A stretch of 64,000 nt of DNA from Lysinibacillus sp. KCTC 33748 (GTDB lineage Bacteria; Bacillota; Bacilli; Bacillales_A; Planococcaceae). Both the position numbers and the translations under genes were made by a program. Below are positions 1 to 9,474 of this stretch, in pieces; the first letter of the stretch is position 1; each line of letters begins with the position of its first letter. The stretch is taken from contig NZ_MWSJ01000003.1 in the NCBI RefSeq assembly GCF_002237755.1, positions 62,001 through 126,000 on the forward strand, in the 5' to 3' direction. The notes beneath the pieces were generated by a model, which worked only from the letters and a program-made list of their open reading frames with translations, ran no database searches and was not told the DNA's origin.

Positions 1-1
1 C

Positions 2-886
2 CGTTTTGGTGTTGAGCAGCGTAGAATATTGCGTGATAAAGGAGAAAACCCAGATGTGCTCTTTATGACGGCAACACCAATTCCTCGTACACTCGCTATT
101 ACAGCATTTGGAGAAATGGATGTTTCAATGATCGATGAAATGCCGGCAGGGCGTAAGCAAATTGAAACACATTGGATGAAAAAAGAGCAATTTGGCTCTG
201 TGATGTCAAAGCTAGAATTAGACCTTGCCGCCGGTAGACAGGCGTATGCTATTTGTCCGCTGATCGAGGAATCAGACAAGCTAGATGTACAAAATGCTGT
301 AGAAATCTATGAGCAGCTTGCAGCGTATTTTAATGGGCGTTACAATGTCGGATTAATGCATGGTCGCCTATCTGCGGATGAAAAAGACACTGTCATGCGA
401 GCCTTTAGTGAAGGAACTATTCATGTGCTTGTGTCTACAACCGTTGTTGAGGTTGGGGTTAACGTGCCGAATGCAACGTTTATGATTATTTATGACGCTG
501 AACGCTTCGGCTTAGCACAGCTACATCAGCTACGAGGGCGTGTTGGACGAGGAGAACATCAGTCGTATTGTGTGTTGCTTGCCGATCCAAAATCCGATGA
601 AGGTAAAGAGCGAATGCAGTCGATGACGGAAACGAATGATGGTTTCCGCCTTGCTGAAAAGGATTTGGAACTACGTGGTCCAGGGGATTTCTTTGGTCGT
701 AAACAAAGCGGCTTGCCAGATTTTAAAGTAGCGGATTTAGTGCACGATTATCGAATACTTGAAACTGCGAGAAAAGATGCGACGGATATGATTGAAACAG
801 ATTCTTTTTGGCGTGATGATGAGTATAAATATTTACGTGACATGCTTGAAAATTCTGGCGTTTTACAAGGAGATCGCTTCGATTAG
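2..886 (+). CDS. recG: ATP-dependent DNA helicase RecG, C-terminal part (5' end outside window)
   Basis: RecG remodels stalled replication forks and Holliday junctions. Only the last 294 codons are present; the reading frame enters from the window edge, so the N-terminal wedge domain and Walker A motif are missing. Visible helicase superfamily 2 motifs are [10 protein letters not shown] (motif III region), [15 protein letters not shown] (motif V) and QLRGRVGRG (motif VI), followed by the RecG tail with [16 protein letters not shown]. The stop codon is followed by a terminator at 905-957, so recG ends its transcription unit. RecG upstream of fapR-plsX is the B. subtilis order. The distinction from Mfd rests on the RecG-type C-terminal tail and on the neighbours. 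Confidence 0.95.
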   Translation, partial: RFGVEQRRILRDKGENPDVLFMTATPIPRTLAITAFGEMDVSMIDEMPAGRKQIETHWMKKEQFGSVMSKLELDLAAGRQAYAICPLIEESDKLDVQNAVEIYEQLAAYFNGRYNVGLMHGRLSADEKDTVMRAFSEGTIHVLVSTTVVEVGVNVPNATFMIIYDAERFGLAQLHQLRGRVGRGEHQSYCVLLADPKSDEGKERMQSMTETNDGFRLAEKDLELRGPGDFFGRKQSGLPDFKVADLVHDYRILETARKDATDMIETDSFWRDDEYKYLRDMLENSGVLQGDRFD

Positions 887-904
887 TTGAATATTAATGT
901 TCAA

Positions 905-957
905 TTAGGAATGTGAGCACTTGTTTATAAAACAAGTCTTGCATTCTTTTTTTATAC
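905..957 (+). terminator. recG terminator
   Basis: An imperfect hairpin pairs GAATG and ACTTGTTT on the left with AAACAAGT and CATTC on the right and is followed by a run of eight T. Its 3' arm contains the -35 box of the fapR promoter, so the terminator and the next promoter share DNA. Confidence 0.8.
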
Positions 958-967
958 TCTATATACT
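939..967 (+). promoter_or_regulatory. SigA-type promoter of fapR-plsX-fabD-fabG
   Basis: TTGCAT at 939-944 and TATACT at 962-967 are separated by 17 bp, close to the SigA consensus. The predicted start near 974 falls inside the FapR operator. Confidence 0.75.
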
Positions 968-970
968 GAT

Positions 971-989
971 ATTAGTACCAAGTGCTAAT
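971..989 (+). promoter_or_regulatory. FapR operator
   Basis: The 19-bp inverted repeat ATTAGTACCAAGTGCTAAT matches the known FapR box (half-sites TTAGTACC and its complement). It covers the predicted transcription start and lies 20 bp before fapR. Known biology: FapR binds such sites and is released by malonyl-CoA, so this site should give autoregulation and control of plsX, fabD and fabG. Confidence 0.9.
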
Positions 990-1009
990 AACAACTAAAA
1001 AGGTGGCGA

Positions 1010-1594
1010 ATGATGTTGAGACGAACGAAAAAAGAGCGACAGCGACTATTATCCGAAACGATAGCTGATAATCCATTCGTCACAGATGAACAGCTAGCAA
1101 CACAGTTTCAGGTTAGTGTCCAAACAATTCGTTTAGATCGTATGGAGTTAGCGATTCCGGAATTACGAGAACGAATTAAAGATGTTGCTTCAAAAACCTA
1201 TGAAAATGAAGTGAAATCACTACCGATTGATGAAGTAATCGGAGAAATAATTGATATTGAATTGGATAATCGTGCATTATCTATTTTTGACGTAAAAGAA
1301 GAACATGTTTTTCAGCGCAATGGCATCGCACGTGGACATCATTTGTTTGCGCAGGCAAACTCATTAGCGGTAGCAGTTATTGACGATGAACTAGCATTAA
1401 CAGTACATTCTAACATTTCCTTTGTGAAACCTGTTAGAGCTGGAGATCGTGTTATTACAAAAGCAATCGTTATCGGACGTGATGAAAAAAGTCATCGTAC
1501 AAAAGTAGAGTTAACGTCCACTGTTAACGGTGAAACAGTTTTTGTTGGTGAATTTGATATGTACCGCACGAAAGGTAAAGGTGAACAACAATGA
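1010..1594 (+). CDS. fapR: Fatty acid and phospholipid biosynthesis transcription repressor FapR
   Basis: FapR is the malonyl-CoA-responsive repressor of lipid synthesis genes in Bacillales. The 194-residue protein (about 188 in B. subtilis) has an N-terminal DeoR-like helix-turn-helix (residues about 15-45, containing [12 protein letters not shown]) and a C-terminal hot-dog fold effector domain with [19 protein letters not shown]. The start ATG at 1010 follows AAGGTGG; a second ATG at 1013 is possible. A FapR box overlaps its own promoter, supporting autoregulation. The stop overlaps the plsX start by 4 bases, implying translational coupling. Assignment is secure. Confidence 0.97.
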   Translation: MMLRRTKKERQRLLSETIADNPFVTDEQLATQFQVSVQTIRLDRMELAIPELRERIKDVASKTYENEVKSLPIDEVIGEIIDIELDNRALSIFDVKEEHVFQRNGIARGHHLFAQANSLAVAVIDDELALTVHSNISFVKPVRAGDRVITKAIVIGRDEKSHRTKVELTSTVNGETVFVGEFDMYRTKGKGEQQ

Positions 1595-2583
1595 AATTAG
1601 CGCTTGATGGAATGGGTGGCGACAACGCACCGAAATCAGTTGTTGAAGGTGCTTTATTAGCATTAGAGCAAATTCCGAATTTAGAAATTCAATTATATGG
1701 TCAGCAGGAAAAGCTTGAACCATTTATAAAAATACATGATCGATTAACTGTAGTACATTGTGGTGAAGTTGTCGAAGGGACAGACGATCCAGCACGCGCG
1801 GTTCGTCGTAAAAAGGATTCATCGATGGCACGAATGATGGATGCAGTTGAAGAAGGTAAGGCGGATGCTTGTCTTTCAGCTGGTAATACAGGTGCTTTAA
1901 TGGCAGGAGGCTTATTTAAAGTAGGACGTATTGAAGGCATTGCTAGACCTGCTCTAGCTACTACACTTCCTACTTTAGATGGTAAGGGCTTTTTAATGCT
2001 TGATTTAGGAGCAAATGCAGACGCGCGACCGGAGCATTTATTGCAATATGCAATTATGGGCGATATTTATGCGAAAAAGGTAGGCGGCTTACAAAAGCCA
2101 CGTATCGGCTTGTTAAATATCGGTACCGAGGATAAAAAAGGAAATGAATTAACGAAGGCGGCTTTTGGTTTATTAAAAGAAGCGGATTTAAACTTTATCG
2201 GCAACGTAGAAGCTCGAGATTTACTTGAAGGGGTAGCAGACGTTGTTGTAACAGATGGCTTTACAGGTAATATGGTACTTAAATCAATAGAAGGTACTGC
2301 TGGTGCGTTATTTTCAATGTTAAAAGAGGCGTTTATGGCTTCAACAAAAACAAAAATTTCGGCAGTACTTATGAAAAATAATTTACGTGACCTAAAAAAC
2401 AAAATGGACTATACAGAGTATGGTGGTGCAGGCTTGTTTGGTTTACAAGCACCTGTGATTAAGGCACATGGCTCATCCAATGCTAAAGCAATATACAGTG
2501 CAATTCGCCAAGCGAATACGATGGTTGAGCATACAGTCATCTCGACAATTACAGAAACAGTACGTCACGTAGAAATCGATTAA
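1591..2583 (+). CDS. plsX: Phosphate acyltransferase PlsX
   Basis: PlsX converts acyl-ACP and phosphate to acyl-phosphate and ACP, the first step of phosphatidic acid synthesis by the PlsX/PlsY route, as a peripheral membrane enzyme. The 330 residues match the family length. The protein begins [19 protein letters not shown], a PlsX hallmark, and carries GALMAGG and [14 protein letters not shown]. It is coupled to fapR by an ATGA overlap. The stop codon TAA abuts, or is part of, the left end of an intergenic repeat (2580-2773) that separates plsX from fabD; in B. subtilis these genes are much closer. Confidence 0.97.
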   Translation: MKLALDGMGGDNAPKSVVEGALLALEQIPNLEIQLYGQQEKLEPFIKIHDRLTVVHCGEVVEGTDDPARAVRRKKDSSMARMMDAVEEGKADACLSAGNTGALMAGGLFKVGRIEGIARPALATTLPTLDGKGFLMLDLGANADARPEHLLQYAIMGDIYAKKVGGLQKPRIGLLNIGTEDKKGNELTKAAFGLLKEADLNFIGNVEARDLLEGVADVVVTDGFTGNMVLKSIEGTAGALFSMLKEAFMASTKTKISAVLMKNNLRDLKNKMDYTEYGGAGLFGLQAPVIKAHGSSNAKAIYSAIRQANTMVEHTVISTITETVRHVEID

Positions 2584-2773
2584 CTTTTTTTAGCAGATGT
2601 TTTTTTGTACCGAAAGCCTAGCGACAAGTACAGGTGTCCAAACACCCGCTGAAATATAGGAACTCAGTCTAAGAACGCCACGTCCTGTGGCATTACCGAA
2701 ATGACCGACATCGTGTTGGCCTTCGTGCAGGCCTGAGCTCAAAGCCGATTCCTATGCCGAGGCATAATTGATT
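2580..2773 (+). repeat. Modular intergenic repeat, copy A (one inverted 35-bp-type module)
   Basis: The copy runs from the plsX stop codon to just before the fabD ribosome site. It holds a 64-nt core (2658-2721) identical except for one base to 17992-18055. It also holds a 5' part with GATGTTTTTTTGTACCGAAAG that resembles, in inverted orientation, the 35-bp module of copies B, G and H. It ends in the hairpin TATGCCGAGGCATA (2753-2766) followed by ATTGAT. It has no coding potential. Compared with copy B it lacks a 73-nt insertion after TTCGTG. Confidence 0.85.
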
Positions 2774-2794
2774 AAAAAAGGGGATTAATGAGAA

Positions 2795-3748
2795 ATGACG
2801 AAAATAGCATTTATTTTTCCAGGCCAAGGTTCTCAAGTAGTGGGGATGGGGCAAGAGTTTATTGAGAATTCGGCAGAAAGTAAAGCATTTTATGAGCGTG
2901 CAAATCAATCACTTGGCTTTGAGTTATCTAAGCTTATGCTAGAGGGACCGGCTGAGGAGTTAACGTTGACTTACCATGCTCAACCTGCACTCCTAACTAC
3001 AGGTGTGATGGTTGCTGAAAAATTACGTGCAGCAGGTATTATGCCAAATTATACAGCTGGACATTCACTTGGGGAATATGGCGCATTAGTAATCGCTGGT
3101 GTGCTATCGTTTGAGGATGCCGTGTCTGTTGTGCATAAGCGTGGACTTTATATGAATGAAGCTGTGCCTGCAGGGCAAGGTGCTATGGCTGCCATTTTAG
3201 GGATGGAGCTTGAGGCATTGCATGCAGTAACTGAAAAAGTATCTGTAGCAGGTGATCCAGTTCAAGTTGCAAATGTAAACTGTCCTGGACAAATTGTTAT
3301 TTCTGGCACAAAGGAAGGCGTTGAAAAAGCTTCTTTAGCGGCTAAGGAAGCTGGTGCAAAACGAGCAATTCCTTTAGTTGTTAGTGGTCCATTCCATTCA
3401 GAGTTAATGCGACCATCATCTGAAAAGCTGAGAGAAACGTTGGCTGATATATCATTGTCAGTTCCGCAAATTCCAGTAGTCGGTAATGTAATGGCGAAAG
3501 AGCTAGAGGATGTTCTGGCTATTCAACATGAATTAGTAGAACAAGTATATAGTGCTGTGCAATGGGAAGCATCTGTGCGTGAAATGATTTCGCAAGGTGT
3601 GGATGTCTTTATTGAATGTGGACCAGGCAAAGTATTGAGTGGATTAGTGAAAAAAATCGATCGTTCTGTCACGACATACTGTGTTTATGATGAAACATCA
3701 TTAGAGGCTGTACTAGAAGCATCGAAGGAGTGGACGATTAATGCGTAA
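2795..3748 (+). CDS. fabD: Malonyl-CoA:ACP transacylase FabD
   Basis: FabD loads malonyl groups onto acyl carrier protein for fatty acid elongation (FASII, cytoplasm). The 317 residues match the family. The N-terminus FIFPGQGSQ is typical; the nucleophile is Ser91 in GHSLGE and the catalytic histidine His201 in SGPFHS. The start ATG at 2795 follows AAAGGGG with a rather long spacing of about 11 bases. The ribosome site directly abuts the right end of repeat A. The 3' end overlaps fabG by 8 bases. It should be read from the fapR promoter through the repeat. Confidence 0.97.
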   Translation: MTKIAFIFPGQGSQVVGMGQEFIENSAESKAFYERANQSLGFELSKLMLEGPAEELTLTYHAQPALLTTGVMVAEKLRAAGIMPNYTAGHSLGEYGALVIAGVLSFEDAVSVVHKRGLYMNEAVPAGQGAMAAILGMELEALHAVTEKVSVAGDPVQVANVNCPGQIVISGTKEGVEKASLAAKEAGAKRAIPLVVSGPFHSELMRPSSEKLRETLADISLSVPQIPVVGNVMAKELEDVLAIQHELVEQVYSAVQWEASVREMISQGVDVFIECGPGKVLSGLVKKIDRSVTTYCVYDETSLEAVLEASKEWTINA

Positions 3749-4487
3749 ATTAGAGGGTAAAGTAGCTGTTGTAACTGGTGCTTCACGTGGAATAGGACGT
3801 GCTATTGCATTAAAGCTTGCTAATGAGGGTGCTAAAGTTGTCGTAAACTACAGCGGTTCTCAAGCAAAAGCCGAAGAAGTTGTCGCAATGATTCAAGAAA
3901 ATGGTGGCGAGGCAATAGCTGTACAAGCAAGTGTTTCAAAAACAGAGGAAGTTACAGCGTTAATGGATGCAACGGTGAAAACATTCGGCTCGCTTGATAT
4001 TTTAGTAAATAATGCGGGGATTACACGTGATAACTTGTTAATGCGTATGAAAGAAGATGAATGGGACGATGTGTTAGATACGAACCTAAAGGGCGTATTC
4101 CTTTGTACAAAAGCAGTAACACGTCAAATGATGAAGCAACGTGCAGGCCGTATCATTAATATTTCATCCATTGTCGGTGTAGCTGGTAATGCGGGGCAAG
4201 CTAATTACGTAGCTGCAAAAGCAGGTGTTATTGGATTAACTAAAACGACTGCTAAGGAATTAGCATCACGTAATATTTTAGTAAACGCGCTTGCACCAGG
4301 CTTTATTGAAACTGAAATGACTGATCAACTACCAGAAGATATAAAGCAAGGTATGCTTACGCAAATTCCGCTAGCGAAACTTGGGCAGCCTGAGGATATT
4401 GCGAAGGCTGTAGCTTTCCTAGCTTCAGATGATGCCAACTATATGACGGGTCAAACGTTACATATAGATGGCGGCATGGTCATGTAA
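3741..4487 (+). CDS. fabG: 3-oxoacyl-[ACP] reductase FabG
   Basis: FabG is the NADPH-dependent ketoreductase of FASII and a member of the short-chain dehydrogenase family. The 248 residues show the cofactor motif TGASRGIG (12-19), NNAG (90-93) and the catalytic Ser143, Tyr156 and Lys160 (YVAAK). The start overlaps fabD by 8 bases with AAGGAGTGG upstream. Short-chain dehydrogenases are promiscuous, but the position between fabD and acpP makes FabG the firm call. Confidence 0.96.
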   Translation: MRKLEGKVAVVTGASRGIGRAIALKLANEGAKVVVNYSGSQAKAEEVVAMIQENGGEAIAVQASVSKTEEVTALMDATVKTFGSLDILVNNAGITRDNLLMRMKEDEWDDVLDTNLKGVFLCTKAVTRQMMKQRAGRIINISSIVGVAGNAGQANYVAAKAGVIGLTKTTAKELASRNILVNALAPGFIETEMTDQLPEDIKQGMLTQIPLAKLGQPEDIAKAVAFLASDDANYMTGQTLHIDGGMVM

Positions 4488-4545
4488 TTTCAATTAGTCA
4501 TAAATAATGATTTTTTGTATAATCATTTGAGGGGAGGTGAATGAT

Positions 4546-4782
4546 TTGACTACAGTATTAGAACGCGTAACAAAAGTAATCGTAGACCGTTTAGGTGTTG
4601 AGGAAAGTGAAGTTACTCTAGAAGCTTCTTTCCGTGATGATTTAGGTGCTGACTCATTAGACGTTGTTGAGCTTGTAATGGAGCTTGAAGACGAATTCGA
4701 TATGGAAATTTCTGATGAAGATGCTGAAAAAATCTCAACAGTTGGTTCTGCAATTTCATACATCGAAGGTAAAATCAACTAA
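4546..4782 (+). CDS. acpP: Acyl carrier protein
   Basis: ACP carries growing acyl chains on a phosphopantetheine arm. I place the start at TTG 4546, six bases after GGGGAGGTG (4531-4539). This gives 78 residues beginning [10 protein letters not shown], matching the usual length; an in-frame GTG at 4537 lies inside the ribosome site. The attachment serine is Ser37 in [10 protein letters not shown]. The protein is strongly acidic, as expected. A TATAAT at 4518-4523 could be the -10 of an extra promoter, but no good -35 precedes it. Followed by a terminator at 4947. Confidence 0.96.
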   Translation: MTTVLERVTKVIVDRLGVEESEVTLEASFRDDLGADSLDVVELVMELEDEFDMEISDEDAEKISTVGSAISYIEGKIN

Positions 4783-4946
4783 TTCGTTTTAACTTTATAG
4801 CAGAAATTAATCACCTCTAGCGGTGTTGACATGACTGCGGTCATTTTACAATAAAAGTTTATGATTCAATAAAGTTAAAGCCTTTGGCAGAAATTACTCT
4901 TGCTTTTCTTTCATGTGAAGAGCAGAAAATGCTAAGGTGTATTTTT

Positions 4947-5000
4947 AAAAAAAGGGACGAAATGGTTCGTTGTGCGAACTGTGAACGTCCCTTTTTTTTA
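4947..5000 (+). terminator. Terminator after acpP
   Basis: GGGACG (4954-4959) and an inner GTTCG pair with CGAAC and CGTCCC (4986-4991). The hairpin is flanked by A and T runs, so it could act in both directions. Confidence 0.9.
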
Positions 5001-5059
5001 TTTTGGAAAAAAATTAAATGATTAAACTTCCAAAACATTGCATTTAAGCCGAAATACTT

Positions 5060-5088
5060 TTGCATAAATGCCTTGAAAAAGGTACACT
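5060..5088 (+). promoter_or_regulatory. SigA-type promoter of rnc-smc-ftsY
   Basis: TTGCAT (5060-5065) and TACACT (5083-5088) with a 17-bp spacer lie 37 bp before the rnc start. Confidence 0.65.
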
Positions 5089-5124
5089 TAAACGGTAGAA
5101 ACTATTAGGAAGGCAGATTGTTCA

Positions 5125-5889
5125 ATGGCTATGAAAAGAAAAGGAACTATGCAGAAATCTGGCGTGCTTCCTGAAAAAGTACGCAATCAATTCGAGCTGT
5201 TACAGCATGAATTAAATATCACATTTAGTAATAAAAATTTATTGTATCAAGCATTCACGCATTCATCTTATGTGAATGAGCATCGCCGTAAATTGTTTAC
5301 GGATAATGAGCGTCTTGAATTTTTAGGAGACGCAGTACTTGAACTGTCTGTTTCTAAATACCTTTTTGAGAAATACCCTAATATGAGTGAGGGTGAGTTG
5401 ACGAAGCTACGAGCATCTATAGTATGTGAGCCATCACTTGTTATCTTTGCAAATGAATTAGGTTTTGGCCGCTTTGTATTACTCGGAAAAGGTGAGGAAC
5501 TAACAGGTGGACGGGAACGCCCAGCGCTACTTGCAGATGTATTTGAGTCATTTGTTGGCGCCCTTTATTTAGATCAAGGCTTACAAACGGTTGTGTCCTT
5601 TTTAGAACGAATCGTATTCCCGAAAGTAGAAGTCGGTGCTTTTTCGCATGTGATGGATTTTAAAAGCCAATTGCAAGAAATGGTGCAGCAAACAAATAAC
5701 GGTCTTCTTCATTATGAAATTGTTGATGAAAAGGGTCCAGCGCATAACCGTACCTTTGTATCGAGCGTACTGTTGAATGGACAGGAGCTTGGAATTGGTC
5801 GTGGGAAATCAAAAAAAGAAGCCGAGCAGCAAGCAGCGCAATGTGCAATGCGTACGATGCGTGAACGCACTGCAAAAGAGGAGGCTTAA
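5125..5889 (+). CDS. rnc: Ribonuclease III
   Basis: RNase III cleaves double-stranded RNA in rRNA and SRP RNA processing. The 254-residue protein has the nuclease signature [13 protein letters not shown] (residues about 65-77) with the acidic metal-binding residues, and a C-terminal double-stranded RNA-binding domain (about 175-245, with [14 protein letters not shown]). The start ATG follows GGAAGG; an alternative in-frame ATG lies two codons later. It is 3 bases from smc and shares its transcript with smc and ftsY. Confidence 0.96.
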   Translation: MAMKRKGTMQKSGVLPEKVRNQFELLQHELNITFSNKNLLYQAFTHSSYVNEHRRKLFTDNERLEFLGDAVLELSVSKYLFEKYPNMSEGELTKLRASIVCEPSLVIFANELGFGRFVLLGKGEELTGGRERPALLADVFESFVGALYLDQGLQTVVSFLERIVFPKVEVGAFSHVMDFKSQLQEMVQQTNNGLLHYEIVDEKGPAHNRTFVSSVLLNGQELGIGRGKSKKEAEQQAAQCAMRTMRERTAKEEA

Positions 5890-5892
5890 TAG

Positions 5893-8800
5893 ATGTTCCT
5901 AAAACGACTCGAAGTGATTGGCTTTAAATCTTTTGCGGAGCGCATTGGAATTGATTTTGTACCCGGTGTTACAGCAGTGGTTGGACCAAATGGCAGTGGA
6001 AAAAGTAATGTCATCGATGCCATTCGTTGGGTACTTGGGGAGCAATCGGCAAAGTCGTTACGTGGGGCAAAGATGGAGGATGTTATTTTTGCTGGGAGTG
6101 ACTCACGTAAGCCACTGAACTTTGCAGAGGTAACGCTTATTTTAGATAACACAGATGAACAGCTTGCTTTTTCATATACAGAAGTCAGCGTAACAAGACG
6201 CGTATACCGTTCAGGTGATAGTGAATATTTACTTAATAACCAGCAGTGTCGCCTGAAGGATATTACGGACTTGTTTATGGACTCGGGACTTGGGAAAGAG
6301 GCCTTCTCCATTATTTCGCAGGGCCGTGTCGATGAAATTTTAAATAGCCGACCTGATGACCGTCGTTCAATTTTTGAAGAGGCAGCTGGCGTGTTAAAGT
6401 ATAAACTAAGAAAGAAGAAGGCAGAGCATAAGCTTGTTGAAACAGATGAAAATTTGTATCGTGTTTTAGATATTTTACATGAGCTAGATAGTCGTCTAGA
6501 GCCGTTAGAAATTCAGGCTTCAAGTGCAAGAGATTATGTGCAAATGTCAACAGAGTTAAAGGATTTTGATATCGCCATCCTTGTGCACGATTTAAAAAAT
6601 TGTGCACAATCTTTGCATGCTCTAAAAACTGAGTACACAGAACTTTATGAAACAGAGCAAAAACAAGCTCATCATATTTCTTCGATAGAAAAGCAAACTG
6701 CCAGTATACGTAAGCTTTTAAAAGAGCTAGATGATTATTTAGATACTACTCAGGCTGAGTTTGTTAATGCAACGATGGAGGTAGAGCGTTGGGATGGTCG
6801 TAAAGCGTTAATGGCTGAAAAGCGACAAAATGCTTCTAATCAACTACTTCAATTAAATACGGCATTACAAGAAGCAAAAGATGAGGTTGAGTCTCTTATA
6901 GCTCAAGAACAAGAGAAAAAAGAGTTGTTTGGTGAAAAGCAGCAAGAGGTATCGGAGCTGAAACAAGGCATTAAGCAATTAGAACAATCTTTAAATCGCT
7001 CTGTTTCTGAAATTGAACAAGAAATTGAAGAACAAAAAAACCGATATATCGACTCCTTAAACGAAGAAGCAACGGTAAAAAATGAATTAAAAAATATTGA
7101 ACAACAAATAGTGCAGCAAAAAGCGATGGCGGCACGAATGTCAGGCCAAACGGATGAAATCGGGCAAGAACTTTCGCAAGTTTTAGCGGAAAAAGAGAAG
7201 CTAGTTGTTGCGCATACTACAACAACAAGCGAATTACAGGAAAAGCTTGAGCAATATGAAGCATTGCAAATACAGCTTAAGAACGTGAATGCATCGTTTA
7301 ATGAAAAGCAGGAAATGCTTTATAAAGCTTATCAGCATCAGCAACAACTTAAGGCTAGAAAAGATACGTTAGCTGAACTGGAAGCTGATTTCTCTGGGTT
7401 CTTCCATGGAGTAAAAGAAGTATTATTAGCGCGTGATAAAGGTGAATTAGCTGGGATTGAGGGAGCTGTTGCTGAGTTAATTCAAGTGGATGGGAAATAT
7501 TCACAGGCTATTGAAACGGCATTGGGGGCAGCCTCTCAGCATATTGTGACAACCGATGAACGATATGCTCAACAGGCGATTCGTTGGTTAAAACAAAAGA
7601 GAGCTGGACGCGCAACATTTTTACCGAAGACAGTTATCAAGTCACGAAAAATTAATCTATCTATGATTCAGCTAGCTACTGAGCACCCAGCATTTGTTCA
7701 AATGGCTGATGCACTTGTCACGTTCGGTGAAGAGAACCGTACAATTGTCGAGAACCTCCTTGGTAATGTCATCGTTGCATCAAGTTTAGAAGGTGCAAGT
7801 CAAATTGCTCGATTATGCGGATTTAGATATCGTGTTGTAACACTTGATGGTGATATCGTCAATGCGGGCGGTTCATTAACAGGTGGTGCAACGAAGCAAC
7901 AATCTTCACTTTTTACAAGGAAAGCAGAATTAGATGGTTTAATAGTAAAGCTAGAATCGTTGGAAGCAACTATTTATAGTGCTGAACAGTCTGTCTCGGA
8001 TGAAAAAGAGAAGCTTGCAGTATTGCGAGACAAAGTAGAGCAATTGAAACTTGACGGTGAACAACTTCGAAAAGATGAAATGCAGCAAGCGAGTCGTATT
8101 CGTGAGTTAGAGGTTGTCGAGAAAAGCTTATCGGCACGAGTATCTTTTGCTTCTAATGAAACGCAAGATGTAAAAACTCGCGAAGAAGCATTATTAGCTC
8201 AAAAGGAAGTGGCCACGGAGCGTTTAACTTCATTAGCGACAGAGCTGTTAGAAATAAATGAAACAGTGGAACAGCTAAGTAAAGTGAAGCTACAAAGTGA
8301 ATCGGAAAAAGATGAACTTCGTGAGCAGTCAGCAGAAAAACGCTCGCAGTTAGCGGTAATGCAGGAGCAAATGTCACAAGTGCAAATTGCTACAGCAGAG
8401 TTAGCCCTACAATTAAACAAAGCTCGTCAAAAAGTCGACAATATTTCTCAGGAAATAATCTGGCTTCAATCTGATGAATCGACAAATCTTTTAAGCGATG
8501 AAGAAGTAGATGAGCAGGTTGCTACGTGGAAAGTGAGAAGAGATTCTCTGCAGGATACTATTTCACAGAAAAAAGATGAAAAAGTAGCACAACAACAAGA
8601 GCTTACTACTTTAGAAGAACAGTTGAAAGAATTGCAACGTACGCATAAAGGTTATCTTGAGGCAATCCGTGCAAATGAATTGAAGCGAAGTCGCGTAGAA
8701 TTCGAAATCAATAATTTCAATGAACAGCTAGATGAAAATTATCAGCTAACATTTGAAGAAGCTGAAGAATTAGCTCTAGCCATTGAAGATGAAGAGCATA

Positions 8801-9474
8801 TGCGACGTCGAGTGAAATTATTGAAGAAATCTATAGAAGAGCTAGGTCCGGTTAACTTGAGCGCCATTGAGGAGTACGATCGGGTACTTGAACGCCATTC
8901 ATTTTTAACTGAGCAGCGTGAGGATTTACTTGCTGCACAGGAAACTTTGCATGAGGCCATTAAAGAAATGGATGAAGAAATGACGCTACGATTTAGTGAA
9001 ACATTCTATGCCATTCGAGAGCAATTTAAACGTGTATTCCGTGAATTGTTTGGTGGAGGTCAGGCAGATTTAGTATTATTGGACCCTCAAAACCTGCTAG
9101 AAACAGGTATAGAAATTGTAGCTCAACCACCAGGGAAAAAACTACAAAACCTAAGCTTGCTTTCAGGTGGCGAACGTGCACTAACTGCAATCGCTTTATT
9201 ATTCTCCATTCTAAATATACGACCTGTACCTTTCTGTATTCTCGATGAGGTAGAGGCGGCTTTAGATGAGGCAAATGTCGTTCGATATAGCCAATATTTG
9301 AAGAAATTTAGCCGTAATACGCAATTTATTGTAATCACACATCGTAAAGGAACGATGGAGGGAGCAGATGTGCTGTATGGTATTACAATGCAGGAATCTG
9401 GTGTATCTAAACTTGTTTCAGTAAAATTAGAAGATGAACCCGTACTTGCGGAGCAAAGGAGCGAACAAGCATGA
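5893..9474 (+). CDS. smc: Chromosome partition protein SMC
   Basis: SMC is the ATPase core of bacterial condensin, loaded by ParB with ScpA/ScpB. The 1193 residues agree with the family (1186 in B. subtilis). The N-terminal ATPase half has Walker A GPNGSGKSN near residue 32. Long Gln/Glu/Lys-rich coiled coils lie on both sides of a hinge around residues 510-660 (including NAGGSLTGG). The C-terminal half has the ABC signature LSGGERA near residue 1090 and Walker B CILDE near 1115. It overlaps ftsY by 4 bases and follows rnc by 3 bases. Confidence 0.98.
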   Translation: MFLKRLEVIGFKSFAERIGIDFVPGVTAVVGPNGSGKSNVIDAIRWVLGEQSAKSLRGAKMEDVIFAGSDSRKPLNFAEVTLILDNTDEQLAFSYTEVSVTRRVYRSGDSEYLLNNQQCRLKDITDLFMDSGLGKEAFSIISQGRVDEILNSRPDDRRSIFEEAAGVLKYKLRKKKAEHKLVETDENLYRVLDILHELDSRLEPLEIQASSARDYVQMSTELKDFDIAILVHDLKNCAQSLHALKTEYTELYETEQKQAHHISSIEKQTASIRKLLKELDDYLDTTQAEFVNATMEVERWDGRKALMAEKRQNASNQLLQLNTALQEAKDEVESLIAQEQEKKELFGEKQQEVSELKQGIKQLEQSLNRSVSEIEQEIEEQKNRYIDSLNEEATVKNELKNIEQQIVQQKAMAARMSGQTDEIGQELSQVLAEKEKLVVAHTTTTSELQEKLEQYEALQIQLKNVNASFNEKQEMLYKAYQHQQQLKARKDTLAELEADFSGFFHGVKEVLLARDKGELAGIEGAVAELIQVDGKYSQAIETALGAASQHIVTTDERYAQQAIRWLKQKRAGRATFLPKTVIKSRKINLSMIQLATEHPAFVQMADALVTFGEENRTIVENLLGNVIVASSLEGASQIARLCGFRYRVVTLDGDIVNAGGSLTGGATKQQSSLFTRKAELDGLIVKLESLEATIYSAEQSVSDEKEKLAVLRDKVEQLKLDGEQLRKDEMQQASRIRELEVVEKSLSARVSFASNETQDVKTREEALLAQKEVATERLTSLATELLEINETVEQLSKVKLQSESEKDELREQSAEKRSQLAVMQEQMSQVQIATAELALQLNKARQKVDNISQEIIWLQSDESTNLLSDEEVDEQVATWKVRRDSLQDTISQKKDEKVAQQQELTTLEEQLKELQRTHKGYLEAIRANELKRSRVEFEINNFNEQLDENYQLTFEEAEELALAIEDEEHMRRRVKLLKKSIEELGPVNLSAIEEYDRVLERHSFLTEQREDLLAAQETLHEAIKEMDEEMTLRFSETFYAIREQFKRVFRELFGGGQADLVLLDPQNLLETGIEIVAQPPGKKLQNLSLLSGGERALTAIALLFSILNIRPVPFCILDEVEAALDEANVVRYSQYLKKFSRNTQFIVITHRKGTMEGADVLYGITMQESGVSKLVSVKLEDEPVLAEQRSEQA

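Larger units (their letters stand above)
4783..5124 (+). other. acpP-rnc intergenic region (342 bp)
   Basis: It holds the terminator at 4947-5000 and the rnc promoter at 5060-5088, listed separately. In the first 160 bases I see no ORF with a ribosome site and no repeat; TTGACA at 4826 with TACAAT at 4847 has only a 15-bp spacer and is not convincing. Confidence 0.6.

Noticed and set aside
4826..4852. Promoter TTGACA/TACAAT after acpP
   Set aside because: Spacer of only 15 bp, and it would be stopped by the terminator at 4947 without any gene between.
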